Source: Mesorhizobium sp. SOD10 (GTDB taxonomy: Bacteria > Pseudomonadota > Alphaproteobacteria > Rhizobiales > Rhizobiaceae). Taken from it: DNA of 64,000 nucleotides. How positions within the stretch are numbered: the stretch's first letter is position 1; each line of letters opens with the position of its first letter. A program made the translations under genes and the position numbers. The notes below the pieces were generated by a model, which was not told the DNA's origin, made no database searches, and saw only the letters and a list, made by a program, of their open reading frames with translations. Positions 27,360-35,705 of this stretch are shown here, piece after piece. The stretch is from assembly GCA_000824805.1 (NCBI GenBank), contig CCNA01000012.1, positions 186,001 to 250,000 on the forward strand, in the 5' to 3' direction.

Positions 27360-28283
27360 TCAATTCGCCGGGAAGAAGGCCGGCCCAACGATGCGCACCG
27401 GCTTCGCGCCTGCCGGAGCAACCGCCCCGGACCGTGCGATCGAGTTGGTGGCATTCGCTTTCGCGCCATGAGCATTGCCCGACGGAGTATCCGAGACCGT
27501 GCCAAGGTCCGGCCTCGATGTCGGCAAGGGAATGATGGCGTTTTCCATGTTGCCCGGCGTCACCGTGCGTGCCCTGAGCTCGGCCACACGCTCGGAGTAG
27601 CGCTTGAGATCGCAGGCCTTGAACTCAGCGGCATCGCGATAGCGGAAGGCGGTTGGCAGCTCGGTATAGGGCTTGCGCGTCTCGACCGCCACCATCTGGT
27701 CGGTCTCGAGGCTCGGATCGCTCAGCGTATAGAGATCGACGCCCGCATCGTCGCAGATGTAGCGGCATTGATCGACCATATCCTTGAGGTCCCTGGCCCG
27801 CGCGAATTGCGAGTTCGGCGCGGGGAAGAAATAGCCGTCCGAGAGGCGGACGCAAAACAGCATCGCGTTCCCGCCGAACGCCTCCGTGTTGGATGCCTGC
27901 TGCTGGGGCGCCGGCTGGCGCTTGGGAGCCGCCTGACAACCGAGGGCGACGTATCTTGCCTGCAACCCGGAGGAATCGCGGCCGGAATTGCCGATGCTGG
28001 CGATCCGGCGCTGCACCTCGGTGCGGCTCCGGATGAGATCCGCGCAGGCATTGAAGAAGCCCCCGACAGCGCTGCTGGCGGTGCATTGGCGCTGCCTCTC
28101 CAGCCCTTGGATCGCGGCAAGCTGGCGCCGCAGTTGCGCAAGCTCGGGGCTTGCCGCGTCGCGACCGCTGGACAGCATCTGCCTTCTCAGCGTCGAGCAA
28201 GAATCGGCGTAAGAAACCTGCGTCATCGCCAAGATCGCCGTGGACACCAGAATTGGTGCCTTAAGAAACCGTAACCTCGTCAT
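27360..28283 (-). CDS. DUF2865 exported protein
   Basis: 307 residues with a signal peptide (MTRLRFLKAPILVSTAILAMTQVSYAD). The N-terminal part is helical and Cys-containing (SCSTLRRQM; CADLIRSR). The centre holds the DUF2865 signature FCVRLSDGYFFPAPNSQF...CRYIC...LYTLSDP (about 145-205), and the end is low-complexity. DUF2865 proteins are restricted to Rhizobiales and are of unknown function; the conserved Cys suggest a disulfide-bonded periplasmic protein. Confidence 0.85.
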   Translation of the reverse strand: MTRLRFLKAPILVSTAILAMTQVSYADSCSTLRRQMLSSGRDAASPELAQLRRQLAAIQGLERQRQCTASSAVGGFFNACADLIRSRTEVQRRIASIGNSGRDSSGLQARYVALGCQAAPKRQPAPQQQASNTEAFGGNAMLFCVRLSDGYFFPAPNSQFARARDLKDMVDQCRYICDDAGVDLYTLSDPSLETDQMVAVETRKPYTELPTAFRYRDAAEFKACDLKRYSERVAELRARTVTPGNMENAIIPLPTSRPDLGTVSDTPSGNAHGAKANATNSIARSGAVAPAGAKPVRIVGPAFFPAN

Positions 28284-28328
28284 CGGGCGCCACCCCTGTT
28301 CGAAAAACGAGTTCGACTTAATTGACGC

Positions 28329-28369
28329 TGGCTAAATGAGAAAATTCTCATGTATAGAAAGGTTAGCCA
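28329..28369. promoter_or_regulatory. Nested AT-rich inverted repeats upstream of the DUF2865 gene
   Basis: Outer arms TGGCTAA (28329-28335) and TTAGCCA (28363-28369) enclose a second palindrome ATGAGAA-AA-TTCTCAT (28336-28351). The position 46-86 bp before the DUF2865 start suggests an operator or promoter structure. The surrounding 28284-28563 stretch is AT-rich for this genome and holds no convincing gene. Confidence 0.4.
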
Positions 28370-28563
28370 GGAACTATCTCAAGTATTATGCTCAGTTTTG
28401 TGAAGCAAAAATTACGCTTTCACCTCAAGATTGAGGCAGTAGGGCGAAAACCATCCGGCCGTGGCCAGGGCGAGGCGCGACCACGCATCGCCGATGAAAC
28501 CTTTGACCGGCGATGGACGTTGTTGGCGTTGATGCGACCCGCGCAGCGAAGAGGAGACCGAAG

Positions 28564-28779
28564 ATGTCCTTTCACTTCACCGTCTCTGGCCTGACCAGGA
28601 ACCTGATCCACTCGCTTGGCCTGGATCATGAGCGCGCGCCGAGACCCCTTACCCCCGAGCAAAGCCTTCTGCTGGATTGTTATCTGGCCGGGCAGATTCC
28701 GGACTCCGCCTGGAGCGACTACGTCTTCGAGATGCCGGAACTGGAAAAGCACGCCCAGATCAGGCGCACACGCGGTTAA
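28564..28779 (+). CDS. Small hypothetical protein
   Basis: 71 residues beginning MSFHFTVSGL, preceded by a good GAGGAG site. No signal or membrane segment. The sequence is polar with RPLTPEQSLLLDCYLAGQIPDSAW in the middle, reminiscent of small rhizobial cytosolic proteins, but no family is recognised. A REP-like repeat follows the stop. Confidence 0.65.
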   Translation: MSFHFTVSGLTRNLIHSLGLDHERAPRPLTPEQSLLLDCYLAGQIPDSAWSDYVFEMPELEKHAQIRRTRG

Positions 28780-28784
28780 CCTGA

Positions 28785-28855
28785 ACGCAATTCCAGGAAA
28801 GTGCGACGCGCTCTAGGCTCGGCGCCTGCACCGTGGCTTTCCGTCCGGAATTGCC
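28785..28855. repeat. REP-like palindromic repeat, copy E (with insertion)
   Basis: Left arm GCAATTCCAGGAAAGTGCG, right arm TTTCCGTCCGGAATTGC as in the other copies, but the centre carries about 25 extra bases. Confidence 0.7.
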
Positions 28856-28879
28856 TCCAAATAATAGTCAGGCTGCCGC

Positions 28880-29245
28880 CTACTTCTTCGGCGAGTTGAA
28901 CTGCAGTGTGAAAACGTTTCCGGCAATGCCTTGCGCCAGCGAGGGCGAGAAGCTGAGCGGCAGACAATCCTGCATGGCCTTGGTCGCCGCGTCGACATAG
29001 GCTTTGCGCGCCTTGTCGTCGCCACTGACATGTATGGCGGTTGTCTTCGGCGGTCCGATCAGCGTGCCGTCGCGTTTGAAGCTGAAGCTGAGCGTGACGG
29101 AGGAATTGTCGGAATTGGCCGGCGGCGTCCAGCAGGCGAGCAGGGCGGCGCCGACGTCGTTCATGCTGTTGAGCGATGCGGCTATAGATGGAAAGGGCAC
29201 AACCGACAGCACGCCCGCTGTCATTAAAAATCTTGCCATGTTCAT
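28880..29245 (-). CDS. Exported TolA/TonB C-terminal-like small protein
   Basis: 121 residues from the ATG at 29245 (MNMARFL), preceded by GAGGAC; the open frame extends 63 codons further upstream but that part is Arg-rich and lacks export features. A signal peptide ends near SIAAS. The remainder (ALLACWTPP...VTLSFSFKRDGTLIGPP...AMQDCLPLSFSP) follows the pattern of the TolA C-terminal/TonB-like fold with two Cys. The role is unknown. Confidence 0.65.
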   Translation of the reverse strand: MNMARFLMTAGVLSVVPFPSIAASLNSMNDVGAALLACWTPPANSDNSSVTLSFSFKRDGTLIGPPKTTAIHVSGDDKARKAYVDAATKAMQDCLPLSFSPSLAQGIAGNVFTLQFNSPKK

Positions 29246-29504
29246 CGCAGGTCCTCGTCGCCGTCGCTCAGCCCCCTCACGGTATCGTACGATCCATGGC
29301 GAGGATGACAATAGGGTTTCAGTCCGCCCGTCGGCGACGCAATCATACTGTCGTGATTTCGGCGCGACGGCCGCAAAAGCAAAAGGCCGGCACGCAGTCG
29401 ACCTTTCCCTTGCCTCGTCATGGCGCCAGTACATCCGTGGTCGCGGCGAGGACTGGAACCAGTAGACAGATCTTAGGTAAACGAAACCTTAACGCGAGGG
29501 CGGC

Positions 29505-30386
29505 TTATGCACTGGCCTGCGATTTCACATGCGCGATGTAGGCGCGCACGTCGCCGGCCGGCTCCGAATAGGCGTTGCCGAGCTTCTTCTCCATTGCCGC
29601 CATATATTCCTTCGCCCAGTTGGGCAGCGCATAGTCGATGACCGCCAGGAATTCGAGCGTTGCCGCCAGCCTTATATCGGCGATCGACGGATTGTTGCCG
29701 CCAATGAATGGTTTGCCGTTGCGGAAGAAGGAGTGAAACACCTCGAGCGGCTCGGCGATCGCGGCCATCGCCGCCTTTTGCGCTTCCGACTTCTTGTCAG
29801 GGTGCGCGTCGCTGTGGCCGACCTCGCCGGCATATTGCGGAAAGCCGAGCGCCGGATAGGTCGCGCGGGCGACGTAAGGATAAAGCGTGCCGACCAGGTA
29901 GAACATGGCGCTGTCGATCATCGCCCGCTTTGCCGGTGCCTTCGGATAGAACTTATCCAGCCCATGCTTGTTGGCGAGATACTGCATGATGGCGCAGCTT
30001 TCCCACAGCACACCGCGCGGCAGGCCCTTGTCCTCGATCATGGGGGTCAGATGCGCTGGATTGCGCGCCAGGAACTCGGGCGAACGCGTATGGCCCCAGG
30101 CATCGGTCTCCGCATGATCGAGCCCGGCTGCGCGCGCGAACACCCGCACCGTCATGTTGTTGACGCTCGGCCTCAGCATGCTGAGCTTCACGCCAGGCTT
30201 CCTGGCCGGCTTCGCCTTGGCTTTAGAAGCGACCTTTGCCGTCGCTTTAGGCGCGGCTTTTGCCGTCGCTTTAGGCGCGGCTTTTGCCGTCGCTTTAGGC
30301 GCGGCTTTCGTATTCACCTTCGCGGCGGTTTTTGCCGCGGCCTTGGCCGCGGGTTTCTTCGCGCTCTTCGTTGCAGCCTTTGCCAT
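29505..30386 (-). CDS. Glutathione S-transferase-family protein with Lys/Ala histone H1-like N-terminal tail
   Basis: 293 residues from the ATG at 30386, preceded by GGGAGG. Residues 1-65 are almost only Lys, Ala, Pro and Thr (KAAPKATA units), like H1/AlgP tails that bind nucleic acid. Residues about 70-290 are a GST: thioredoxin-like N-domain with S(V)NN-type start (LRPSVNNMTVRVFA), WESCAIMQYLA, and a C-domain with PSIADIRLAATLEF. The tail is encoded by a 24-bp tandem repeat. The combination is unusual; a catalytic role needs glutathione binding, which looks conserved. Confidence 0.85.
   Translation of the reverse strand: MAKAATKSAKKPAAKAAAKTAAKVNTKAAPKATAKAAPKATAKAAPKATAKVASKAKAKPARKPGVKLSMLRPSVNNMTVRVFARAAGLDHAETDAWGHTRSPEFLARNPAHLTPMIEDKGLPRGVLWESCAIMQYLANKHGLDKFYPKAPAKRAMIDSAMFYLVGTLYPYVARATYPALGFPQYAGEVGHSDAHPDKKSEAQKAAMAAIAEPLEVFHSFFRNGKPFIGGNNPSIADIRLAATLEFLAVIDYALPNWAKEYMAAMEKKLGNAYSEPAGDVRAYIAHVKSQASA
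30241..30312. repeat. 24-bp tandem repeat inside the GST-fusion gene
   Basis: Three consecutive units beginning GTCGCTTTAGGCGCGGCTTT, encoding (minus strand) repeats of KAAPKATA. The third diverges at its end. Copy number could vary between strains by slippage. Confidence 0.9.
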
Positions 30387-30408
30387 GTCGGTCCTCCCTC
30401 TGACCTGG

Positions 30409-30990
30409 TTAATAAGGATTTTTTGCCGCCCTGTTTTCCGACAGCGTTTCGCGCGACCGCTCGACCAGCGCTTGGATGGCGTCCGCGAGATGGACTTCGG
30501 CGATGTTGTAGTCGCCGCGCGCCACACGGATCTTGTGCGCTTCCATCAGCACGTCGGCATGGGTGAAGCCGGCCGGCGGTTCGAAGCGGTAGGAAGCAAG
30601 CTCGATCAACAGTCCCAGTGGATCCTCGAAGTAGATCGAGTCCATGAAGCCGCGGTCCTTGACCCCGCTGTGCTTGATGCCGCGCTCGTCGAGCCGCGCG
30701 ACCGCCTGCAGGAAGGTGACCCGCGACACCGAGAAGGCGATGTGATGGACGCAGCCGATATCGGTCGGCGTCCGCCGCTTGACCGGGGTGCGGCTCTCGT
30801 CGGTGAAGACGGTGATCAGACGCCCATCGCCCGGATCGAAATAGAGATGGCTTTCGCTCGCCTTGTCGAGATTGGGCTGCTCGAAAATGAAAGGCATGCC
30901 GAGCACGCCCTCCCAGAAGTCGATCGAGGTCTGGCGCCCGGCGCCGACCAGCGTGATGTGATGAACGCCTTGCGACTGCAGCTTCCGCAT
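30409..30990 (-). CDS. VOC-family (glyoxalase / ring-cleaving dioxygenase-like) protein
   Basis: 193 residues with two beta-alpha-beta modules. Metal-ligand positions are visible as His in VHHITLVG near residue 10, His in CVHHIAFSV near 82 and Glu in LLIELASY near 130. This is the layout of vicinal oxygen chelate enzymes related to PcpA/glyoxalase-type dioxygenases. Substrate unknown. It is 22 bp upstream of the GST gene on the same strand, so the two may form a detoxification pair. Confidence 0.82.
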   Translation of the reverse strand: MRKLQSQGVHHITLVGAGRQTSIDFWEGVLGMPFIFEQPNLDKASESHLYFDPGDGRLITVFTDESRTPVKRRTPTDIGCVHHIAFSVSRVTFLQAVARLDERGIKHSGVKDRGFMDSIYFEDPLGLLIELASYRFEPPAGFTHADVLMEAHKIRVARGDYNIAEVHLADAIQALVERSRETLSENRAAKNPY

Positions 30991-31206
30991 TGGCTCCTCC
31001 CGCCTGCTTTTGCCGGCCGGCAGGAATTCGGATGCCTAGCCGCCATTGGGTTAGCGCTTGGCGCGACCGCCGCCCGGTTCCCCTGCGCCTCTTGTTCCGC
31101 ACTATGTTCGATTGCGGTATGCGCATTCATGAAGAGATGCTAATTCAATCCGCGGCGATGCGCCAGAAGCACAGTGCCCTCAGCGGTCCGTGAGCGGGAA
31201 GAAGCT

Positions 31207-31281
31207 TGGTACGCCCAAGGGGAATCGAACCCCTGTTCCCGCCGTGAGAGGGCGGTGTCCTGACCGCTAGACGATGGGCGC
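31207..31281 (-). tRNA. tRNA-Glu (CTC anticodon)
   Basis: 75 nt including an encoded CCA. Acceptor GCGCCCA pairs with TGGGCGT, the D-arm holds TCTAGCGG, anticodon stem CCGCC/GGCGG has loop CTCTCAC with anticodon CTC, and the T-arm is AGGGGTTCGATTCCCCT. All arms pair. Confidence 0.95.
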
Positions 31282-31371
31282 GCTCAAGAACCGGCTACAT
31301 AGGCTGGCGGCGGGGAAAAAGCAACTGGGGTTTCGACTGCTTCCCGTGCTTAACGAGTAACTTGTTCAGCC

Positions 31372-31779
31372 CTATCGTTTCGGCTCGATCAGGTCCCAGA
31401 GATTGCCGTAGAGATCGGAAAAGACCGCCACCGTGCCATAGGCCTCGAAGCGTGGCGTCTCGCGGAACTCGACGCCCTTGGCGAGCATCGCCTGATGGTC
31501 GCGGGAAAAATCGTCGGTCTCGAGGAACAGGAAGACCCGGCCGCCGGTCTGATTGCCGATGCGGCTTGCCTGCTCTTCGCCGGATGCCTGCGCCAGGAGC
31601 AGCCGCGCACCCTGGCTCTTCGCCGGCGCGACGGTGACCCAGCGCTTGCCGCCGCCGAGATCGACATCCTCGGTGAGCACGAAGCCGAGCCGCTCGACAT
31701 ACCAGCGAACCGCCTCGTCGTAATCGGCGACGACGAGCGCGACGGTCGCGACGCTGCGGCGTTCGGCAAAGCCGCTCAT
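31372..31779 (-). CDS. VOC-family protein (glyoxalase/bleomycin resistance-like)
   Basis: 135 residues, one VOC domain. The start VATVALVVADYDEAVRWYVERLGF and the end GTVAVFSDLYGNLWDLIEPKR are typical. A Glu replaces some ligand positions, and the substrate cannot be predicted. It starts within the stop of the preceding membrane-protein gene (4-bp ATGA overlap), so they are cotranscribed. Confidence 0.82.
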   Translation of the reverse strand: MSGFAERRSVATVALVVADYDEAVRWYVERLGFVLTEDVDLGGGKRWVTVAPAKSQGARLLLAQASGEEQASRIGNQTGGRVFLFLETDDFSRDHQAMLAKGVEFRETPRFEAYGTVAVFSDLYGNLWDLIEPKR

Positions 31780-32156
31780 TTGCGAATCGCGAACTGGCCG
31801 ATGATGCGGCGCTCGGCGATGTCGTAGACGAAGATCGAATGGCTGCCGTCGGTAAGCTCGGCATCGATCGACAGGCGGTTGCCGGAGAGCGACTGGCTGA
31901 TCACCTTGGCGCCGACCGGAAGCACGATGTCGCCCGAGAGCGGCGTGCCGGCCGGGGCCTGGACATCGCCGGCAGGCGCAGGGCCGGCCGCCGGCGCATT
32001 GCGGGCTTTGTAGACAAGCGCGCCGATCACCACCATAAGGGCGAGGAACAGAAGGCCGAGATTGACGATCATGAAGCGGACGAGCTTGCGGCGCACTTTT
32101 TCGGCCGCGGGGTCGAGCGGCTTTTCCTCATCTTCTTCGGCGATCGGCCGGGCCAT
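31776..32156 (-). CDS. Conserved single-pass membrane protein
   Basis: 126 residues. A charged N-terminus (about 1-28), one transmembrane helix (about 30-50, MIVNLGLLFLALMVVIGALVY), a Pro/Ala linker, then a small C-terminal beta domain (SGDIVLPVGAKVISQSLSGNRLSIDAEL...IIGQFAIRK) predicted to lie in the periplasm. It resembles conserved rhizobial proteins of unknown function. First gene of a two-gene operon with the VOC gene, divergent from rluD. Confidence 0.75.
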   Translation of the reverse strand: MARPIAEEDEEKPLDPAAEKVRRKLVRFMIVNLGLLFLALMVVIGALVYKARNAPAAGPAPAGDVQAPAGTPLSGDIVLPVGAKVISQSLSGNRLSIDAELTDGSHSIFVYDIAERRIIGQFAIRK

Positions 32157-32182
32157 GGCTAAACAATCCGCAACGGGTTTCG

Positions 32183-33247
32183 ATGAGCGCTCATAACGAA
32201 GAGACCCCGATATTGATAGAGGACGAATTAGCGGACGAGGAAACCGGCGAGGCCTTCGTGCTCGAAGCCGGTGCGGACGCCGTCGGCCAGCGCCTCGACC
32301 AGTGGCTCGCCGCCAGGCTCGGGCCGGAGCTCTCGCGCAGCCGCGTGCAGGCGCTGATCCGCCAAGGCGCGGTCTCCATCGCCGGCAAGGCCGTGCTGGA
32401 GGCCAAGCGCAAGCTGACGGCCGGTGAGCGTGTCGAAGTCCTGGTGCCCGCGCCCGAGCCGGCCGAGCCGCAGGGCGAGGACATCCCCCTCGACATCCTC
32501 TACGAAGACGACGAGCTGATCGTCATCAACAAGCCGGCGGGGCTGGTCGTCCATCCCGGCGCCGGCAACTGGACCGGCACGCTGGTCAATGCGCTGATCC
32601 ATCATTGCGGCGACAGCCTCTCCGGGATTGGCGGCGTCAGGCGGCCGGGCATCGTCCACCGGCTGGACAAGGAAACCAGCGGCGTCATGGTCGTGGCCAA
32701 GACCGACCGGACCCACAAAGCCCTGTCGGAAGCCTTTGCCGACCACGGCCGCACGGGCGACCTCGAACGCGCCTATCTGGCGCTGGTCTGGGGCATCCCG
32801 CAGCGGCCGACCGGCACGGTCGATGCTGCGCTGGGCCGTGCCGCCGATCGCGTGCGCCGTGCGGTGGTGCCGGAAAGCCGTGACGATGCCCGCCATGCCG
32901 TCACGCATTTCAGCGTCGTCGAGCGTTTCGGCGAGGCACAGCAGGCTTTCGCCACCGCGAGCCTCATCGAGTGCCGGCTGGAGACCGGCCGCACCCACCA
33001 GATCCGCGTCCACATGGCCCATATCGGCCACCCCGTGGTCGGCGACCCGGATTACGGGCAGGCCTTCCGCACCAAGGCCAACCGGCTGCCGGAACCCTTG
33101 AAAACCAAGGTCAAAGCCTTTCCCCGGCAGGCCCTGCACGCCTGGCTCCTTGAATTCCGGCACCCGACCACCCATCTGACGATGAGGTTCGAAGCGCCGA
33201 TACCGGGGGACATGGAGGAACTCGTCGGCGGCTTCCGCAACCTTTGA
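32183..33247 (+). CDS. rluD: RluA-family 23S rRNA pseudouridine synthase (RluD-like)
   Basis: 354 residues. An S4 RNA-binding domain (about 30-95, RLDQWLAARLGPELSRSRVQALIRQGAV) precedes the catalytic domain, with motif RLDKETSGVMVVAKT containing the catalytic Asp and RTHQIRVHMAHIGHPVVGD near the end. It modifies uridines in helix 69 of 23S rRNA if the RluD assignment holds; RluC-type specificity cannot be excluded. It lies directly upstream of rpoH, an order common in rhizobia. Confidence 0.9.
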   Translation: MSAHNEETPILIEDELADEETGEAFVLEAGADAVGQRLDQWLAARLGPELSRSRVQALIRQGAVSIAGKAVLEAKRKLTAGERVEVLVPAPEPAEPQGEDIPLDILYEDDELIVINKPAGLVVHPGAGNWTGTLVNALIHHCGDSLSGIGGVRRPGIVHRLDKETSGVMVVAKTDRTHKALSEAFADHGRTGDLERAYLALVWGIPQRPTGTVDAALGRAADRVRRAVVPESRDDARHAVTHFSVVERFGEAQQAFATASLIECRLETGRTHQIRVHMAHIGHPVVGDPDYGQAFRTKANRLPEPLKTKVKAFPRQALHAWLLEFRHPTTHLTMRFEAPIPGDMEELVGGFRNL

Positions 33248-33462
33248 ACCCTACCCGCCACGAACAAGCTGCAAACCAGCCATCAAAAAACCTGACTGGC
33301 GTTGTTCACTTCAGCGTGACAGACTGTTTAGCGTTGAACAAATGCCTGTCTTTTCTGGTTTTGTTCCTATATATACAGGTTGTGGCGGGTGAGCCTTTGG
33401 CATCCGCGTCGCATGCCCGCCGAGTTTCGGGGGCAATTCACTCCAAGAGAGGGGGCGCTATC

Positions 33463-34374
33463 ATGGCCCAATCATTACCCAGTATTGTTTCCGGTGAAGG
33501 CGGTCTCGCCCGTTACCTGGAAGAAATCCGCCGCTTTCCGATGCTTCAGCCGCAGGAAGAGTACATGCTCGCGAAACGCTACGCCGAGCATCAGGACACT
33601 TCGGCTGCCCACAAGCTCGTCACCAGCCATTTGCGGCTCGTCGCCAAGATCGCCATGGGCTATCGTGGCTACGGTCTGCCGATCGGCGAGGTGATCTCGG
33701 AAGGCAATGTCGGCCTCATGCAGGCCGTCAAGAAATTCGAGCCGGAGCGTGGTTTCCGGCTCGCCACCTATGCCATGTGGTGGATCAAGGCCTCGATCCA
33801 GGAATACATCCTGCGCTCGTGGAGCCTGGTCAAGATGGGCACCACCGCCAACCAGAAGCGTCTGTTCTTCAACCTGCGCAAGGTGAAGGGCAAGATCCAG
33901 GCGCTCGATGAAGGCGACTTGAAGCCCGACCAGATCGCCGAGATCGCCACCCGCCTCAATGTTTCCGAGGCCGAGGTGATCTCGATGAACCGCCGCCTTT
34001 CGGGCGACGCTTCTCTCAACGCCCCGATCCGGGCGAGCGAAGGCGAGTCCGGCGAATGGCAGGACTGGCTGGTCGACGACCACGAAAGCCAGGAAGAGAT
34101 GCTGATCGAGCAGGACGAGCTGGAAAACCGGCGCGCCATGCTGTCGGGCGCTCTGTCGGTCCTCAACGACCGCGAGCGGCGCATCTTCGAGGCGCGCCGC
34201 CTCGCCGAAGAGCCGCTGACGCTGGAAGAGCTGTCGGCCGAGTTCGACATCAGCCGCGAGCGTGTGCGCCAGATCGAGGTGCGCGCTTTCGAGAAGGTGC
34301 AGGATGCGGTCAAGGCCGCCGCCAAGCGCCAGACCCAGGCGCTGCGCACCATCGAAGCGCAGCCGGCGGCTTAA
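33463..34374 (+). CDS. rpoH: Heat-shock sigma factor RpoH (sigma 32)
   Basis: 303 residues from the ATG at 33463 (MAQSLPS), preceded by AGAGAGGGGG; the frame is open for 73 codons upstream but that leader lacks sigma sequence. Region 2 (GEVISEGNVGLMQAVKKFEPERGFRLATYAMWWIKASIQEYILRSW) contains the RpoH box QKRLFFNLRK just after, and region 4 has LTLEELSAEFDISRERVRQIEVRAFEKVQ. The 215-bp leader after rluD suggests its own promoter. A strong terminator follows. Confidence 0.95.
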   Translation: MAQSLPSIVSGEGGLARYLEEIRRFPMLQPQEEYMLAKRYAEHQDTSAAHKLVTSHLRLVAKIAMGYRGYGLPIGEVISEGNVGLMQAVKKFEPERGFRLATYAMWWIKASIQEYILRSWSLVKMGTTANQKRLFFNLRKVKGKIQALDEGDLKPDQIAEIATRLNVSEAEVISMNRRLSGDASLNAPIRASEGESGEWQDWLVDDHESQEEMLIEQDELENRRAMLSGALSVLNDRERRIFEARRLAEEPLTLEELSAEFDISRERVRQIEVRAFEKVQDAVKAAAKRQTQALRTIEAQPAA

Positions 34375-34394
34375 AGCTCAAGTCACCAATGAAT

Positions 34395-34425
34395 AAAGGC
34401 GGCGCTTCGGCGCCGCCTTTTTGTT
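34395..34425 (+). terminator. Rho-independent terminator after rpoH
   Basis: Stem AAAGGCGGCGC / GCGCCGCCTTT with a TTCG loop (34395-34420), then TTGTTTT. Confidence 0.93.
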
Positions 34426-34498
34426 TTGCAACGTCTGCGATCGGCGAAAATAGCGGACCAGCCCGTTCTCCCCCTTACTACACGGGGAGAAGGAAAGC

Positions 34499-35158
34499 TC
34501 AGGCCGTCGGTTGCTTCGTCTTCCTTAGGTACGGCAGCACCGTCTCATACGCCCCAAAGCGCTTGACAGCGTCCTCGTTGGAGACCGCGGCGGTGATGAT
34601 GACATCGTCGCCTTGCTTCCAGTTTGCCGGCGTCGCCACCTGGTGCTTGGCCGTCAGCTGGATGGAATCGATGACGCGCAGGATCTCGTCGAAGTTGCGG
34701 CCCGTGGTCATCGGATAGGTCAGCACCAGCTTGATCTTCTTGTCCGGGCCGATGACATAGACCGAACGCACGGTGGCATTGTCGGCCGGCGTACGACCCT
34801 CCGAGCTCTCGCCGGCGCCCGCCGGCAGCATCTCGTAAAGCTTAGCGACCTTAAGGTCCTTATCGCCGATCAGCGGGTAGTTCACCGTCTGGCCGGTAGC
34901 GGTCTTGATGTCGGCCTGCCACTTGTCGTGGCTCGATACCGGATCGACCGAGATGCCGATGATCTTGACGTTGCGCTTTTTGAACTCGCCTTCCAGGCCG
35001 GCCATCGTGCCTAGCTCGGTGGTGCAGACCGGCGTGAAGTTCTTCGGGTGGCTGAACAGCACCGCCCAGCCGTCGCCGATCCAGTCGTGGAAGTTGATGG
35101 TGCCCTGCGTGGTCTCGGCCGTGAAATCCGGCGCGACATCGTTGATACGAAGACTCAT
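34499..35158 (-). CDS. 1-Cys peroxiredoxin (Prx6 type)
   Basis: 219 residues. Peroxidatic Cys45 is in the PVCTTE motif; no resolving Cys is apparent. The long C-terminal domain (about 165-219, with PANWKQGDDVII) is the mark of Prx6-type enzymes, which reduce peroxides in the cytoplasm. Single gene, convergent with rpoH and separated from it by the rpoH terminator. Confidence 0.93.
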   Translation of the reverse strand: MSLRINDVAPDFTAETTQGTINFHDWIGDGWAVLFSHPKNFTPVCTTELGTMAGLEGEFKKRNVKIIGISVDPVSSHDKWQADIKTATGQTVNYPLIGDKDLKVAKLYEMLPAGAGESSEGRTPADNATVRSVYVIGPDKKIKLVLTYPMTTGRNFDEILRVIDSIQLTAKHQVATPANWKQGDDVIITAAVSNEDAVKRFGAYETVLPYLRKTKQPTA

Positions 35159-35335
35159 AGCCTATCCCTACCCTTTTTGAGAAACGGTGGCCGGCCTGGC
35201 CGGCGCGGGCCTAAGCTAGCACTATCGCGGTGCCGGTCAAACGTCTGGAGGCGCAGCCGAGGCCTTGCAAGGCGATTTTTTTCGCCGCCGGGCAAGAAGC
35301 GGCTGGATTCCGCATCTGAGAGAAGGGAGCGCCGC

Positions 35336-35701
35336 TCAGCCTTTCTTTATCGCCAGCGTCGCCGTGAGATCTTCCATGCGTTGCGCGAGCGCCGCGAGCG
35401 CGGTGGTGAGCACGCTGTCGCTTTTGTCGGCCTTGGTAAGCGCCTCGTCGCGCGTCTTGCGCAAGGTGAGCACCTCGCTCTCCATGCCTTTGACGCGCTT
35501 GGTGAGCTCCGAGAGCTCGTCCATCACCATGATGCCCGCCATGACGGTAAGCCGCTGGTCGCCGATCTCGCCGAAGGAATCCTTCAGGTGCGAGACATAG
35601 CGGTCGAAACGCTCGGCAAGGTCGATCAGATGCTCTTCCTGGCCCTCGTCGCAGGCCATCCGGTACTGCTTGCCGTCGATCGAAACGGTGACCTGTGCCA
35701 T
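35336..35701 (-). CDS. zapA: Cell division protein ZapA
   Basis: 121 residues. The N-terminal part VTVSIDGKQYRMACDEGQEEHLIDLAERFDRYV is the ZapA signature (FtsZ-ring stabiliser), followed by a coiled-coil (about 60-115). Starts 4 bp after the DUF4164 stop on the same strand, an arrangement typical of rhizobia. In many relatives the 6S RNA gene lies beyond zapA, but I could not recognise it in 35159-35335. Confidence 0.92.
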   Translation of the reverse strand: MAQVTVSIDGKQYRMACDEGQEEHLIDLAERFDRYVSHLKDSFGEIGDQRLTVMAGIMVMDELSELTKRVKGMESEVLTLRKTRDEALTKADKSDSVLTTALAALAQRMEDLTATLAIKKG

Positions 35702-35705
35702 TGCC

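Noticed and set aside
33244..33462. N-terminal extension of RpoH
   Set aside because: The extra 73 codons have no sigma-factor sequence, and a good ribosome site precedes the ATG at 33463.
35159..35335. Possible 6S RNA downstream of zapA
   Set aside because: The position is right for rhizobia, but I could not draw the 6S closing stem and central bubble on either strand, so it is not called.
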